Shown here one piece after another: positions 55,087 to 62,850 of a stretch of DNA of 64,000 nt (the stretch's first letter is position 1; every line of letters starts with the position of its first letter). This stretch comes from Nitriliruptor sp040882075 (GTDB taxonomy: Bacteria > Actinomycetota > Nitriliruptoria > Nitriliruptorales > Nitriliruptoraceae): contig NZ_JBBEBZ010000171.1 of assembly GCF_040882075.1 (NCBI RefSeq), forward strand, positions 1 to 64,000. The letters are read 5' to 3'. The notes beneath the pieces were generated by a model. It ran no database searches. It had not been told where the DNA came from and saw only the letters and a program-made list of their open reading frames with translations. The translations under genes and the position numbers were made by a program.

Positions 55087-55497
55087 GTGACCACCTTCCA
55101 CCGCGTGCTCGGCACGATCATCGTCGTGCTGTTCGTCGTGATCGTGCTGAGCGGTCTCGTCCTCCGCCTGATGGGTCGCCGTGAGACCCCGACGGCGCTG
55201 TGGGCCGTGCAGCACTGGACCGAGAACCTGCTGATCGTGCAGACCGTGTTCGGCATCGTGCTGCTGGTCATGGGGCGCCGCGTCGTCGGCGACAGCGTGC
55301 CGTGGTTCCACTACCTCTACGGCTCGTTGTTCCCGCTCATCGCGATCGTGGCGGGCCGGCTCGCCGGCCTGCGTCGTGGCGAACGCGAGTACGTCGGGCT
55401 GGCGCTCGGAGCGTTCGTGGCCTTCGGGTTGACCCTCCGTGCCGTCCAGACCGGGTGCGGCGAGGCGGTGCCGATCCTGCGCTGCTTCGGCCTCTGA
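55087..55497 (+). CDS. hypothetical four-helix membrane protein
   Basis: 136-aa protein with four helices. A His in the FHRVLG start and another in WFHYLYGSLFP might hold a metal or haem, but no known family is recognised. The last 15 residues hold two Cys (TGCGEAVPILRC). It lies 65 bp after the slipin gene. Confidence 0.65.
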   Translation: MTTFHRVLGTIIVVLFVVIVLSGLVLRLMGRRETPTALWAVQHWTENLLIVQTVFGIVLLVMGRRVVGDSVPWFHYLYGSLFPLIAIVAGRLAGLRRGEREYVGLALGAFVAFGLTLRAVQTGCGEAVPILRCFGL

Positions 55498-55605
55498 CCG
55501 ACCTGTCCGACCGGCGCTCACCCGGGGAAGTTCGGCTCATCCTCACACGTTCCCCCCGACGAACCTCCCCCGGTCCCACCCCCGCCACCCACGCCTGGAG
55601 CTCCC

Positions 55606-56214
55606 GTGACCCGCCGCTTCGCCCTGACCTTCGACTACCTGTGCCCGTTCGCTCGCAACGCCAACGAGCACATCGTCGCGGCGCTCGAGGCCGGCGCCGA
55701 CTGGGACGTGACCTTCACCCCCTACAGCCTGGCGCAGGGGCACGTCCCGGAGGGTGACGCCGACGTCTGGGTCCGTGACGAGCCGTTCGCCGAGTCGGGC
55801 ATCCTCGCCCTGGCTGCGGGTCTCGTGGTGCGGGACCAGCAGCCCGATCGCTTCCTCGCGGCGCACCGGGCGCTGTTCGCCGCACGGCACGACGAGGGCG
55901 CCGACATCAAGGACGAGGCGGTGCTCGCACGGGTCCTCACCGACGTCGGCCTCGACGGGCCGGCCGTGCTCGACGAGGCTCGCAACCCCGCCGTCCTCAA
56001 GCAGCTCCAGCAGGAGCACGACGCAGGCGTCGAGGACCACGAGGTGTGGGGCGTCCCGACCTTCATCGCCGGGGAACGCGCCGTGTTCGTCCGCCTGATG
56101 GACCGCCCCGACGGCGACGCGGCCCACGCCACGCGCAGCATCGAACGGGTGTTGGACCTCGTCGAGGGGTTCCCGACGCTCCACGAGTTCAAGCAGACCG
56201 ACCTGCCGATGTGA
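55606..56214 (+). CDS. DsbA/FrnE-like thioredoxin-fold protein
   Basis: 202-aa protein with the DSBA-like arrangement: a first strand with LTFDYLCPFARNAN, an inserted helical domain, and WGVPTFIAGERAVF with the cis-Pro. Only one Cys is present in the active-site position (Cys-Pro-Phe-Ala), as in GST-kappa and HCCA isomerases, so it is probably not a disulfide oxidase. The substrate is unknown. Confidence 0.78.
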   Translation: MTRRFALTFDYLCPFARNANEHIVAALEAGADWDVTFTPYSLAQGHVPEGDADVWVRDEPFAESGILALAAGLVVRDQQPDRFLAAHRALFAARHDEGADIKDEAVLARVLTDVGLDGPAVLDEARNPAVLKQLQQEHDAGVEDHEVWGVPTFIAGERAVFVRLMDRPDGDAAHATRSIERVLDLVEGFPTLHEFKQTDLPM

Positions 56215-56238
56215 CGACCGGTCGGCGTCCGCGACCGA

Positions 56239-56616
56239 TCACTCGATACCGAGCAGCTCCTTGGCGCGATCGACCTCGTCGCACACGATCACGAGCTTGC
56301 TGCCGGCGGCGATGTAGGCCTGCTCGATGTTGATGCCCGCATCGGCCAGCGTCCGGGTCGCCCGCCCGAGGTGCCCCGGCTCGTCGGGGAGGGGCGCGAC
56401 GACGACGCGTCGTGCTGCGCGGACGTCGAACCCGGCGTCGCGCAGCACCTGCACCGCTTCGTCGGCCCGGTCCACGAGCAGGTGCACGATCCCCTTGCCC
56501 TGGCCGGTGAAGGCGCTGATGCCCTCGATGTTGATGCCGGCTTCGCCGAGTCGTTCACCGAGCTCGGCGACGACCCCGGGGCGGTCCTCCGGGATGATCA
56601 CCAGGTCCTTGCGCAC
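56239..56616 (-). CDS. tandem ACT-domain protein
   Basis: 125-aa protein made of two ACT domains (about 1-65 and 70-125). Each starts with a strand-loop typical of ligand binding: DRPGVVAELGERLGEAGINI and EPGHLGRATRTLADAGINI. Such small regulators bind amino acids. No biosynthetic gene is adjacent. The start is GTG 56616. Confidence 0.82.
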   Translation of the reverse strand: MRKDLVIIPEDRPGVVAELGERLGEAGINIEGISAFTGQGKGIVHLLVDRADEAVQVLRDAGFDVRAARRVVVAPLPDEPGHLGRATRTLADAGINIEQAYIAAGSKLVIVCDEVDRAKELLGIE

Positions 56617-56744
56617 CAGCGTGCTCCCTCGTCGTGGAACCCGAGCCTAGAGCCGCGCCGGCTCCCTGCGCGCCGAGTGTGCTCCGTTCGGCGCCACCGT
56701 GGGTCGTAGCTACACTCCCCGCCGTCCCGCTCGTGCGGGCACCT

Positions 56745-56817
56745 TCCGGGGTAGCTCAGTTGGCAGAGCGCTTGACTGTTAATCAGGATGTCGCCGGTTC
56801 GAGCCCGGCCCCCGGAG
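56745..56817 (+). tRNA. tRNA-Asn (GTT)
   Basis: A 73-nt cloverleaf: acceptor TCCGGGG/CCCCGGA with discriminator G, D-arm GCTC..GAGC, anticodon loop CTGTTAA (anticodon GTT) and T-loop GTTCGAG. No terminal CCA is encoded. A hairpin follows immediately. Confidence 0.95.
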
Positions 56818-56818
56818 C

Positions 56819-57520
56819 TCAGGAGCGATCGCCCGACGGCGGTCGCTCCTCGTCGTTCCAGGGCTCGAGCCCGTAGCCGTACAGGGCACGGATCAGCCCC
56901 ATGATCTGTCGGTGAACCGCCGACGATGCGTAGCTCACGTGTGCACAGCCGTGCCGGTGCTTGTTGTGCCGGATGGTCGCGTCCGGCACAGCGCGGTAAG
57001 CCTTGGTGAACCTGGTCTTGTCGATCCCCGTTCGGTCGCTCCAGAACCGTTGTGCGACCGCTAGATCGAGTCCCTCGTGCAGGTACAGACGGACCCGGAG
57101 CCGATCCTCGTCGACCGTGAAGCAGGTCCGCAGCCACCTGCAGAAGAACTCGATGAGGCTGGCGTCACTGTTCGCGAACCGGACCTCCCCATCGCGCTTC
57201 GACCCGTCACCGGCGTACAGACCCAGCCCCGCGATGAGCAGTTCGCGGTCGGTCAGTTCGGCCAGGTCGCGGCGGCCAGCCGCGTCGTAGTGGGCGATCT
57301 CGGCGAGCTTGCGGCGGCGCATGGGGTGGTCGCTACCTCGCGGCCGCCGATCGGTCCTCGCGGAGCGGCGAGCCGACGGGTCGAACGGGACGTCCCGGGT
57401 CCAGAGCGACACCGAGCTCCGCGACACGCCGAGGTGCTCGGCGATCTCGGGCATGGTCCACGCCTGGGCGCGTAGCTCGCGGGCGCGCGCTCGCTCCTCC
57501 AGCTTCCCGCGGTAGCCCAC
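56819..57520 (-). CDS. HTH + LAGLIDADG-like protein next to tRNA-Asn
   Basis: 233-aa protein. The N-terminal part is a helix-turn-helix (about 12-42, MPEIAEHLGVSRSSVSLW). Residues 91-175 contain LIAGLGLYAGDGSK, which resembles one LAGLIDADG motif with its acidic Asp105, then VRFANSDASLIEFFCRWLR and a second half with LDLAVAQRFWSDRTGI. This matches a monomeric LAGLIDADG endonuclease-like fold. Its stop lies 2 bp from the tRNA 3' end, convergent with it. It may be a DNA-binding regulator derived from a homing endonuclease rather than an active one. GTG 57520 follows an AGAGG site. Confidence 0.65.
   Translation of the reverse strand: MGYRGKLEERARARELRAQAWTMPEIAEHLGVSRSSVSLWTRDVPFDPSARRSARTDRRPRGSDHPMRRRKLAEIAHYDAAGRRDLAELTDRELLIAGLGLYAGDGSKRDGEVRFANSDASLIEFFCRWLRTCFTVDEDRLRVRLYLHEGLDLAVAQRFWSDRTGIDKTRFTKAYRAVPDATIRHNKHRHGCAHVSYASSAVHRQIMGLIRALYGYGLEPWNDEERPPSGDRS
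56821..56850. terminator. hairpin between tRNA-Asn and convergent gene
   Basis: AGGAGCGATCG and CGGTCGCTCCT pair with one mismatch around an 8-nt loop, 3 nt after the tRNA. The hairpin also covers the last codons of the convergent LAGLIDADG-like gene, so it could stop transcripts from both sides. Confidence 0.5.
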
Positions 57521-57617
57521 AGGTCGTCCTCTCCCCGCCCCCACGGGGTGCCGCCACCGGGTCCGGTGGCGACTCGACGGACGGTACGGGCCACCTGCGA
57601 CACGGCCACGAAGGGGC

Positions 57618-58583
57618 TCAGGTGGCGGTGAGGACGAGCTTGCCGAAGACGTCGCCGTCGACCATCCGCGCGAACGCGTCACGCGCGTCGGCGAGGGCGT
57701 ACTCGTCGTCGATGAGCGGCCGGACCCCGGTCGCGTCCAGCATGGAGATGAGCCGTTCGAGCTCCTGCTTGGTACCCATCGTCGAGCCGACCACCTCGAG
57801 CTGGCGGTAGAAGACCCGTGCGAGGTCCGCAGGCGGGTTCATGCCCGAGGTGGCGCCGACGACCACGATCCGGCCCCCGGCACGGAGCGCGCGCAGGGAG
57901 TGCTTCCAGGTCGCCTCGCCGACCGACTCCATGACGGCGTCGACCTTGTGGGGCAGCCGCTCACCGCTGGCGACGGCCAGGTGGGCCCCGAGCTCCTCGG
58001 CGCGAGCGAGCTTGTCCTCGTCGCGCGAGGTGACGGTCACGTGCAGCCCCGCGGCTCGGGCCAGGAGCAGCAGCGCGGTGGACACGCCGCCGCCGGCACC
58101 CTGGATCAGGATCCGCTCGCCGGGCCGCAGGTCACCACGGGTGAACAGCATGCGGTAGGCGGTCAGGTAGGCGACGGGGAGGCACGCCGCCTCGGCGAAG
58201 GACAGCGAGGCGGGCTTGTCGATCAGGTTCCGCGACGGGACCGCCACGCGCTCGGCGAAGGTGCCGTCGTAGCGCTCCGAGAGGATCGAGAAGTCATCCG
58301 CGAGCGTCTCGTCGGAACCGTCCGGGTCGGCGACGACCGCGTGGACGACCACCTCGCGGCCGTCCGCCGTGACGCCTGCCGCGTCACAACCGAGGACGAT
58401 GGGCATCCGGTCCGGGTCGATCCCGACCCCGCGGAGGGTCCACACGTCGTGGTGGTTGAGCCCCGCGGCGCGGACCTCGACGACCTCCCACCCGGGAGGT
58501 GGCGACGGATCGGGGTGGTCGCCGAGCACGAGCGCGGCGAGCGGGTCGTCCGGGGACGGGTGCGAGGCGGTGATGGAGAACAT
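57618..58583 (-). CDS. zinc-binding alcohol dehydrogenase family (MDR) oxidoreductase
   Basis: 321-aa medium-chain dehydrogenase/reductase. GLNHHDVWTLRG and GCDAAGV are the N-terminal landmarks; the NAD(P)-binding motif is GAGGGVSTALLLLA. The Cys ligands of a structural zinc are absent, so it resembles quinone-oxidoreductase-type MDRs. The substrate is unknown. ATG 58583 has a TAGGGT box 7 nt upstream. Confidence 0.86.
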   Translation of the reverse strand: MFSITASHPSPDDPLAALVLGDHPDPSPPPGWEVVEVRAAGLNHHDVWTLRGVGIDPDRMPIVLGCDAAGVTADGREVVVHAVVADPDGSDETLADDFSILSERYDGTFAERVAVPSRNLIDKPASLSFAEAACLPVAYLTAYRMLFTRGDLRPGERILIQGAGGGVSTALLLLARAAGLHVTVTSRDEDKLARAEELGAHLAVASGERLPHKVDAVMESVGEATWKHSLRALRAGGRIVVVGATSGMNPPADLARVFYRQLEVVGSTMGTKQELERLISMLDATGVRPLIDDEYALADARDAFARMVDGDVFGKLVLTAT

Positions 58584-58590
58584 GGCTCCG

Positions 58591-58596
58591 ACCCTA
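58591..58596 (-). promoter_or_regulatory. -10 box TAGGGT, leaderless-type, MDR gene
   Basis: The reverse-strand box ends 7 nt before ATG 58583 and overlaps the TAG stop of the preceding caspase-like gene. Confidence 0.45.
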
Positions 58597-59595
58597 CTGA
58601 CCCACCGGCGGGGTGACGCGCGTCGGCACGGCCATCAGGTCGAAGGGCACGCCGAGCTCGTCGACGATCACCGGCGTCTGCGGGCCGTACGGCACCTGCA
58701 GCGAGGTGTAGTGGCTCGCGAGGGGTGCGGCTTCGGCGAACGCGGTCTGCACCGACGGCGGATCGTCACCTCGCTGCCAGAGCCCGCGGTCGAGGAGGAA
58801 CGCGCCCCAGACCGAGTGGCCGGCCTGCGGGTCCTCGTAGGACTTCTCGTCCGCCTCGGAGGAGAAGGTCCACACCCGTCCGGGTGCGGTGAGTCCCTGG
58901 AGCGAGAACCCAGCCGCCTCGCAGGCGGCGACGTTGCCCCAGAAGGCGTCGTGGGTCACCGCGCCGAGCGCGTCGGCGAGCTCGCTGCGCCGGACGAAGT
59001 CGTCGTCGGTCGGCCACAGGGCCTGATCGTCGATGCGTCCACCAGCGCCGTACCACTTCTTGGAGTGGCCGGAGTAGTGGAAGACCACCGTCGACTCCGG
59101 ACCGGCCTTGCGCGCCAGCCACGCGACGGACTCGCGGATCATGTCCCCGGTGGCATCGCGGTCGGTCAGCAGCACGATGCGCTCGTCGGACCAGCTGGCG
59201 CGCAGCAGCAGCTCCCGGAGCCGTTCGGCGTCCTCGCGCGAGACGAAGTTGTCGGGGACGGCGCCGAGGTGCTCGTTGATGCCGATGAGGACCGCCCACC
59301 CGTCCTCCCCCCGTCCCGTCCCCCGGGTCGCCGCCTCCTGGACGGGGAAGCTGCGGGCGAAGGCGGCGCGACGCTCCGGGTCGTCGTCCGGACCGGGCGG
59401 GGCCTGCGCCGCCGGTGCATCCGCGCGCACCTCGAGGAACGCCGCGAGCCCACCAGCATCGCCGTCCGGCTGGACGAGCACGTCCGCGGCGGCCGAGGCG
59501 CCCGGGGTCCGTGCGGAACCGAGGTAGGACAGGCCGGTGAGAGCGATCGCCGAGGCCACGGCGACCAGCACCGCGACGATGCCGCGCAGCTGCAC
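58594..59595 (-). CDS. caspase-like (C14-type) membrane-anchored protein
   Basis: 333-aa protein: an N-terminal signal/anchor helix (about 5-25), a disordered stretch rich in Pro and Asp, then a caspase-type fold (about 98-320). The catalytic dyad is His177 in FHYSGHSKK and Cys225 in VAACEAAGF. Metacaspase-type peptidases cleave after basic or acidic residues, but the substrate is unknown. A WPTDDDFVRRSELADALG segment follows the His. The start is GTG 59595 with a GGGAGG site. Confidence 0.8.
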   Translation of the reverse strand: MQLRGIVAVLVAVASAIALTGLSYLGSARTPGASAAADVLVQPDGDAGGLAAFLEVRADAPAAQAPPGPDDDPERRAAFARSFPVQEAATRGTGRGEDGWAVLIGINEHLGAVPDNFVSREDAERLRELLLRASWSDERIVLLTDRDATGDMIRESVAWLARKAGPESTVVFHYSGHSKKWYGAGGRIDDQALWPTDDDFVRRSELADALGAVTHDAFWGNVAACEAAGFSLQGLTAPGRVWTFSSEADEKSYEDPQAGHSVWGAFLLDRGLWQRGDDPPSVQTAFAEAAPLASHYTSLQVPYGPQTPVIVDELGVPFDLMAVPTRVTPPVGQ

Positions 59596-59655
59596 CGTCC
59601 CCTCCCGGCCCGACGTCCACCAACGGTACCGACGACCAGGCCGACCGGCCCGGCG

Positions 59656-60216
59656 TCACGGGCAGTGCGCGACCGCCGGGGCACGGTCGGCGTGCCCGGT
59701 CACGAACGCGTCGAGCAGGTCGCGATCGACGCTCTCGAGCGGCATCCGCTGGCGCCACGAGGTGGCCACGACGGTGACCCCGTCCGGGAGCGAGGCGTGC
59801 GGGGCGACCGCGACACGGTCACGCTCAGCCAACGCCGCGAGCACCTCGAACTGGTCGCCGGCCAGGTCGGGTGGGTGGTGGATCAGCACGACCCCCGCCG
59901 CGAGCGTCTCGACCTGCTGCTCGGGGCTGAGCGGATCGTCGACGCGGCCGCAGATCGGATCACCGCGTTGTGGCCCCGTCACCGGCAGGTCCGGATCGGG
60001 CCCGGGCGCGTCCGCGGGCCCGTCCGCGGTCGTGGTGAACTCGGCGACGACCACCCGCGCCGCCCGCTCCGGATCGACGCGGCCGAAGAGCGCTCCCGCT
60101 GCGAAGCCGGCGACCAGCAGCCCCAACGCGGCCACCGCGAACAGCCGGAGCGTGCGACCCCGGTCCGGGGGCGAGGACGGCGTCCCACCGTGCCGGTGCG
60201 GCGGGAGACCGCTCAC
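59656..60216 (-). CDS. DUF3105 family membrane protein
   Basis: 186-aa protein with one membrane helix (about 24-45) and an extracytoplasmic C-terminal domain resembling DUF3105, with GVVLIHHPPDLAG and a terminal VAHCP. The N-terminal part of a typical DUF3105 domain, with its His-Pro motif, seems short or missing. GTG 60216 overlaps the glycosyltransferase stop codon by 4 nt. Confidence 0.7.
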   Translation of the reverse strand: MSGLPPHRHGGTPSSPPDRGRTLRLFAVAALGLLVAGFAAGALFGRVDPERAARVVVAEFTTTADGPADAPGPDPDLPVTGPQRGDPICGRVDDPLSPEQQVETLAAGVVLIHHPPDLAGDQFEVLAALAERDRVAVAPHASLPDGVTVVATSWRQRMPLESVDRDLLDAFVTGHADRAPAVAHCP

Positions 60217-61415
60217 GGAGCGACCCTCCGTGCGGCGGGACCTGAAGCGGTCCCCGGGTCCCGGTCGCTGAGCACCTCGAGGCAGCGGTCGGCCGCCCAC
60301 GACGCGCCGAGCGGTTCGGCCTCGCGTGCCAGCTGCGCCGCGGCGTCGGGCATCCGGCGATCGGTGAGCGCACGGACCACCGCCCACCGGAGCGCCCGTG
60401 GCGTGCAGCGGGCCGGCCGCAGGACGCGGCCCGCACCGACGTCACGCAGACGGGCCGCCGCTTCGCGCTGATCACCCGCGAGGGGGACGACCACCTGTGG
60501 CACGCCCGCGGCCGCCGCCTTGACCAGGAACCCGCCACCCGCCGGGGAGACGGCCACCGACGCCTCGGCCAGCAGCGGGCCGTGCGGGCCGACGCCCACC
60601 ACGGTCCGGTGGTCCCGGCGCGGAGGGAGCGAGGTCGTCGTGACCACCAGCCGCAGGTCCAGGCCGGCCAGACCCAGGAGGGCGACGTCGGCCAGCGAGC
60701 GGTCGAGGCCGGTCGCGGTGGAGTCGGTGACGACCACGAGCGGGGCGTCGCCGTCCGGCGGCGCCAGCGGCGGCAGATCCGGGTCGAGCGCCAACGGCCC
60801 CGCGATCAGGGTGTTCGCCGGCCACCGGCGCCGCGGGCGCTCCAGGGAGGGCAGCGTCTGGAGCAGCCGGAGCGCCGGCGCGGGCCACCCCGCCAGGCCG
60901 AGCTCGGCCGCCGCGGCGGCCGCGGCCCGGTCCCCCTCGGCGTTCGAGCGCAGCTGACATCGCACGAGCTGGCGGTCGTCGAACCGGCGCCAGGGTGTCC
61001 GAGGCAGCGGCCGGCCGAGCCCGATCGGTGGCAGGTCAGGATCCGGATCCGGCAGGTGGTGCGGGACGACCTCGACGGCGGGGATCCCGAGCGTGGCTGC
61101 GGTCAACGCACCGGCGCGCGTCAGGGTGTCCACCACCACCAGGGCCGGCTCGAACGCCGCCACCTGCGGGGTCAGCGCGCGCGACATCGCCATCGGGCGG
61201 ACGTGCAGCCGCACGCCGAGGTCGTCGTCACCTGGCTGAGGAGCGAGCAGCGGGAGCTCGTGCCACTCGATGTCGTGCCGCGCCGCCAGCCCGGCGTGTC
61301 GGGTGCCGGTCCAGACCACGACCCGGTGGCCACGCCGACGCAGCTGCGCTCCGATGCCGAGGATCGGAAGCGCGTGTCCGGGGTCGGGACCGACGATCAA
61401 CGCGATGATCGCCAC
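60213..61415 (-). CDS. MGT/UGT-type glycosyltransferase
   Basis: 400-aa GT-B fold protein of the macrolide glycosyltransferase (GT1) type. The N-terminal ALPILGIGAQLRRRGHRVVVW and the C-terminal donor-binding stretch VSPAGGGFLVKAAAAGVPQV fit the family, although the usual His of the PSPG-like motif is replaced by Pro-Ala-Gly. The acceptor is unknown. GTG 61415 follows the Rieske gene stop without gap. Confidence 0.82.
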   Translation of the reverse strand: MAIIALIVGPDPGHALPILGIGAQLRRRGHRVVVWTGTRHAGLAARHDIEWHELPLLAPQPGDDDLGVRLHVRPMAMSRALTPQVAAFEPALVVVDTLTRAGALTAATLGIPAVEVVPHHLPDPDPDLPPIGLGRPLPRTPWRRFDDRQLVRCQLRSNAEGDRAAAAAAAELGLAGWPAPALRLLQTLPSLERPRRRWPANTLIAGPLALDPDLPPLAPPDGDAPLVVVTDSTATGLDRSLADVALLGLAGLDLRLVVTTTSLPPRRDHRTVVGVGPHGPLLAEASVAVSPAGGGFLVKAAAAGVPQVVVPLAGDQREAAARLRDVGAGRVLRPARCTPRALRWAVVRALTDRRMPDAAAQLAREAEPLGASWAADRCLEVLSDRDPGTASGPAARRVAP

Positions 61416-61835
61416 TCAGCCCCTCCCCGTGGGCGGTCGGACCCACACGCGACCGTCCGTCTCACCGGCCTCGAGCAGCACCAGTCCGTCGTCGCCCGGT
61501 CCCGGCCACACGCACGTGCCGTCCGTGACGTCGTAGCGGTGTCGGTGGTGACGGCAGGTCAACGTGGTGCCGTCGAGCTCACCTCGCTTCAGCGGCTGCC
61601 CGAGGTGGGGGCAGGCGGCCCCGAACGCGGCCAACCCGGCCGGGGTGCGCACCAGCAGGACCCGCTCCCCCGCGACCTTGACCTCGAGGAACGGTGGCGC
61701 GGTGGGCACGTCGCCGCTCGCGGCGACGTCCACCGTCCCCGGCGGTCCCGCGTCAGGACGGCGACGGCGCAGACGCACGTCAGCACCATCCCGACATCGT
61801 TGCTGCACCTGCTCGCACGGTCGTGTCCCCTCCAC
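61416..61835 (-). CDS. Rieske [2Fe-2S] protein
   Basis: 139-aa protein whose Rieske domain (about 48-135) has both ligand pairs: Cys75-Pro-His77 and Cys94-x-x-His97. The N-terminal 40 residues are Arg/Asp-rich. It probably serves as a ferredoxin subunit for an oxygenase or reductase, but none is adjacent. GTG 61835 has a TACCCT box 7 nt upstream. Confidence 0.85.
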   Translation of the reverse strand: MEGTRPCEQVQQRCRDGADVRLRRRRPDAGPPGTVDVAASGDVPTAPPFLEVKVAGERVLLVRTPAGLAAFGAACPHLGQPLKRGELDGTTLTCRHHRHRYDVTDGTCVWPGPGDDGLVLLEAGETDGRVWVRPPTGRG

Positions 61836-61842
61836 CCGGCGG

Positions 61843-61848
61843 AGGGTA
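61843..61848 (-). promoter_or_regulatory. -10 box TACCCT, leaderless-type, Rieske gene
   Basis: The reverse-strand hexamer ends 7 nt before GTG 61835. Confidence 0.45.
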
Positions 61849-61864
61849 GGCCGCGCGATCGAGG

Positions 61865-62785
61865 TCAGAAGGCGGGGTCGGCCACGAGCGCGTCATCGAG
61901 CAGCGCGTCGCACCAGCCGGCTGCCGTCGCCGCCAGGTCCGCGTCCACGATGCGCAGCACCCCCTCGACCGCGTCGTCCTCCGGGGGCGCGCCGGCGCGC
62001 GTGGTGCGGATCCGTTCCGGCGCGAGGGCGAGCGCCTGGCCCCAGCGGTGGCGGGCGAGATCCCCGGCCGCGCGTGGACCGACCCGCAGGACCAGCCGCA
62101 CCGATCGCGGGTCGGCGCCGAGCACGTCGACGAGCCACCGCACGACGGTCCGAGCCAGCCGCGGGTCGCGGGTCGTGACGGTCACCGCCCCACCCGCGAT
62201 CTCGGCCACCCCGGCGAGGACGCCGAGTCCCGCCGCGAGGTGGGGATCGCTGCGGAGACGGTCGCGGGCGTCGTCGGCGGCCCGCTGTCGGCGACGGTCC
62301 GCGGCGGTCTGTTCCTCGGCCCGGTCGCGTTCGGGGACCGGCTGGAGGGTCACGGTCGCCGCGGACCGGGCAGCGTGCCGAGGCGCGACCACGCCGCCCG
62401 TCCACGCACGGACGAGCAGTTCGTCCACCCCGAGCTGGGTGGCGATATCGGTCCGATCCACGCCGGCGCGACGCAGCGCGCGAGCGCGGGCTGGGCGCGT
62501 GTCGGAGGGGTCCTCGTCGACCGCGATCGCCCCCTCCCCCCCGTGCGACCCGTCCTCGCGGAGCGCATCGGTCGAGCCCGGGACCACCCGCAGGGTGGGC
62601 AGCGCGTGCGGCGCGACCGTGCGACGGGCCCGGGCGGTGAGCGCGAACGGGATGGGGTGTTCGGCCTCGTCGTCGAACGGCAGCGGCACCTGCGCGCCGG
62701 TGCCAGCGGCAGGCGGAGCAGCGGACGCCGCGATGGTCGGCGCGTTGTCCGAGGTGCCAGGTGGGTGCGGGGTTCGCTCTTCCAT
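61865..62785 (-). CDS. HTH protein with degenerate LAGLIDADG-like domain
   Basis: 306-aa protein of no named family. The first 95 residues are Ala/Pro/acid-rich. A HTH-like segment (about 99-130, RRAGVDRTDIATQLGVDELL) is followed by residues 185-259, which align without gaps to residues 97-171 of the HTH + LAGLIDADG-like protein at 57 kb (about 19 identities of 75 by eye, including AGLG, RWL and a conserved Trp). The motif that holds the acidic catalytic position there reads AGVAEIAGG here, so endonuclease activity is unlikely. ATG 62785 is preceded by a TACGTT box. Confidence 0.6.
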   Translation of the reverse strand: MEERTPHPPGTSDNAPTIAASAAPPAAGTGAQVPLPFDDEAEHPIPFALTARARRTVAPHALPTLRVVPGSTDALREDGSHGGEGAIAVDEDPSDTRPARARALRRAGVDRTDIATQLGVDELLVRAWTGGVVAPRHAARSAATVTLQPVPERDRAEEQTAADRRRQRAADDARDRLRSDPHLAAGLGVLAGVAEIAGGAVTVTTRDPRLARTVVRWLVDVLGADPRSVRLVLRVGPRAAGDLARHRWGQALALAPERIRTTRAGAPPEDDAVEGVLRIVDADLAATAAGWCDALLDDALVADPAF

Positions 62786-62791
62786 GACCCG

Positions 62792-62797
62792 AACGTA
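62792..62797 (-). promoter_or_regulatory. -10 box TACGTT, leaderless-type
   Basis: The reverse-strand hexamer ends 6 nt before ATG 62785; no ribosome site lies between. Confidence 0.4.
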
Positions 62798-62850
62798 GAG
62801 CAGGGGTGTGACACGGATCGCGGGTGCCTCCCAGCCTCACCGCGGGCGAC

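Noticed and set aside
56745..57520. tRNA-Asn as attachment site of an integrated element
   Set aside because: No integrase gene and no direct repeat of the tRNA 3' end is seen in the following 7 kb.
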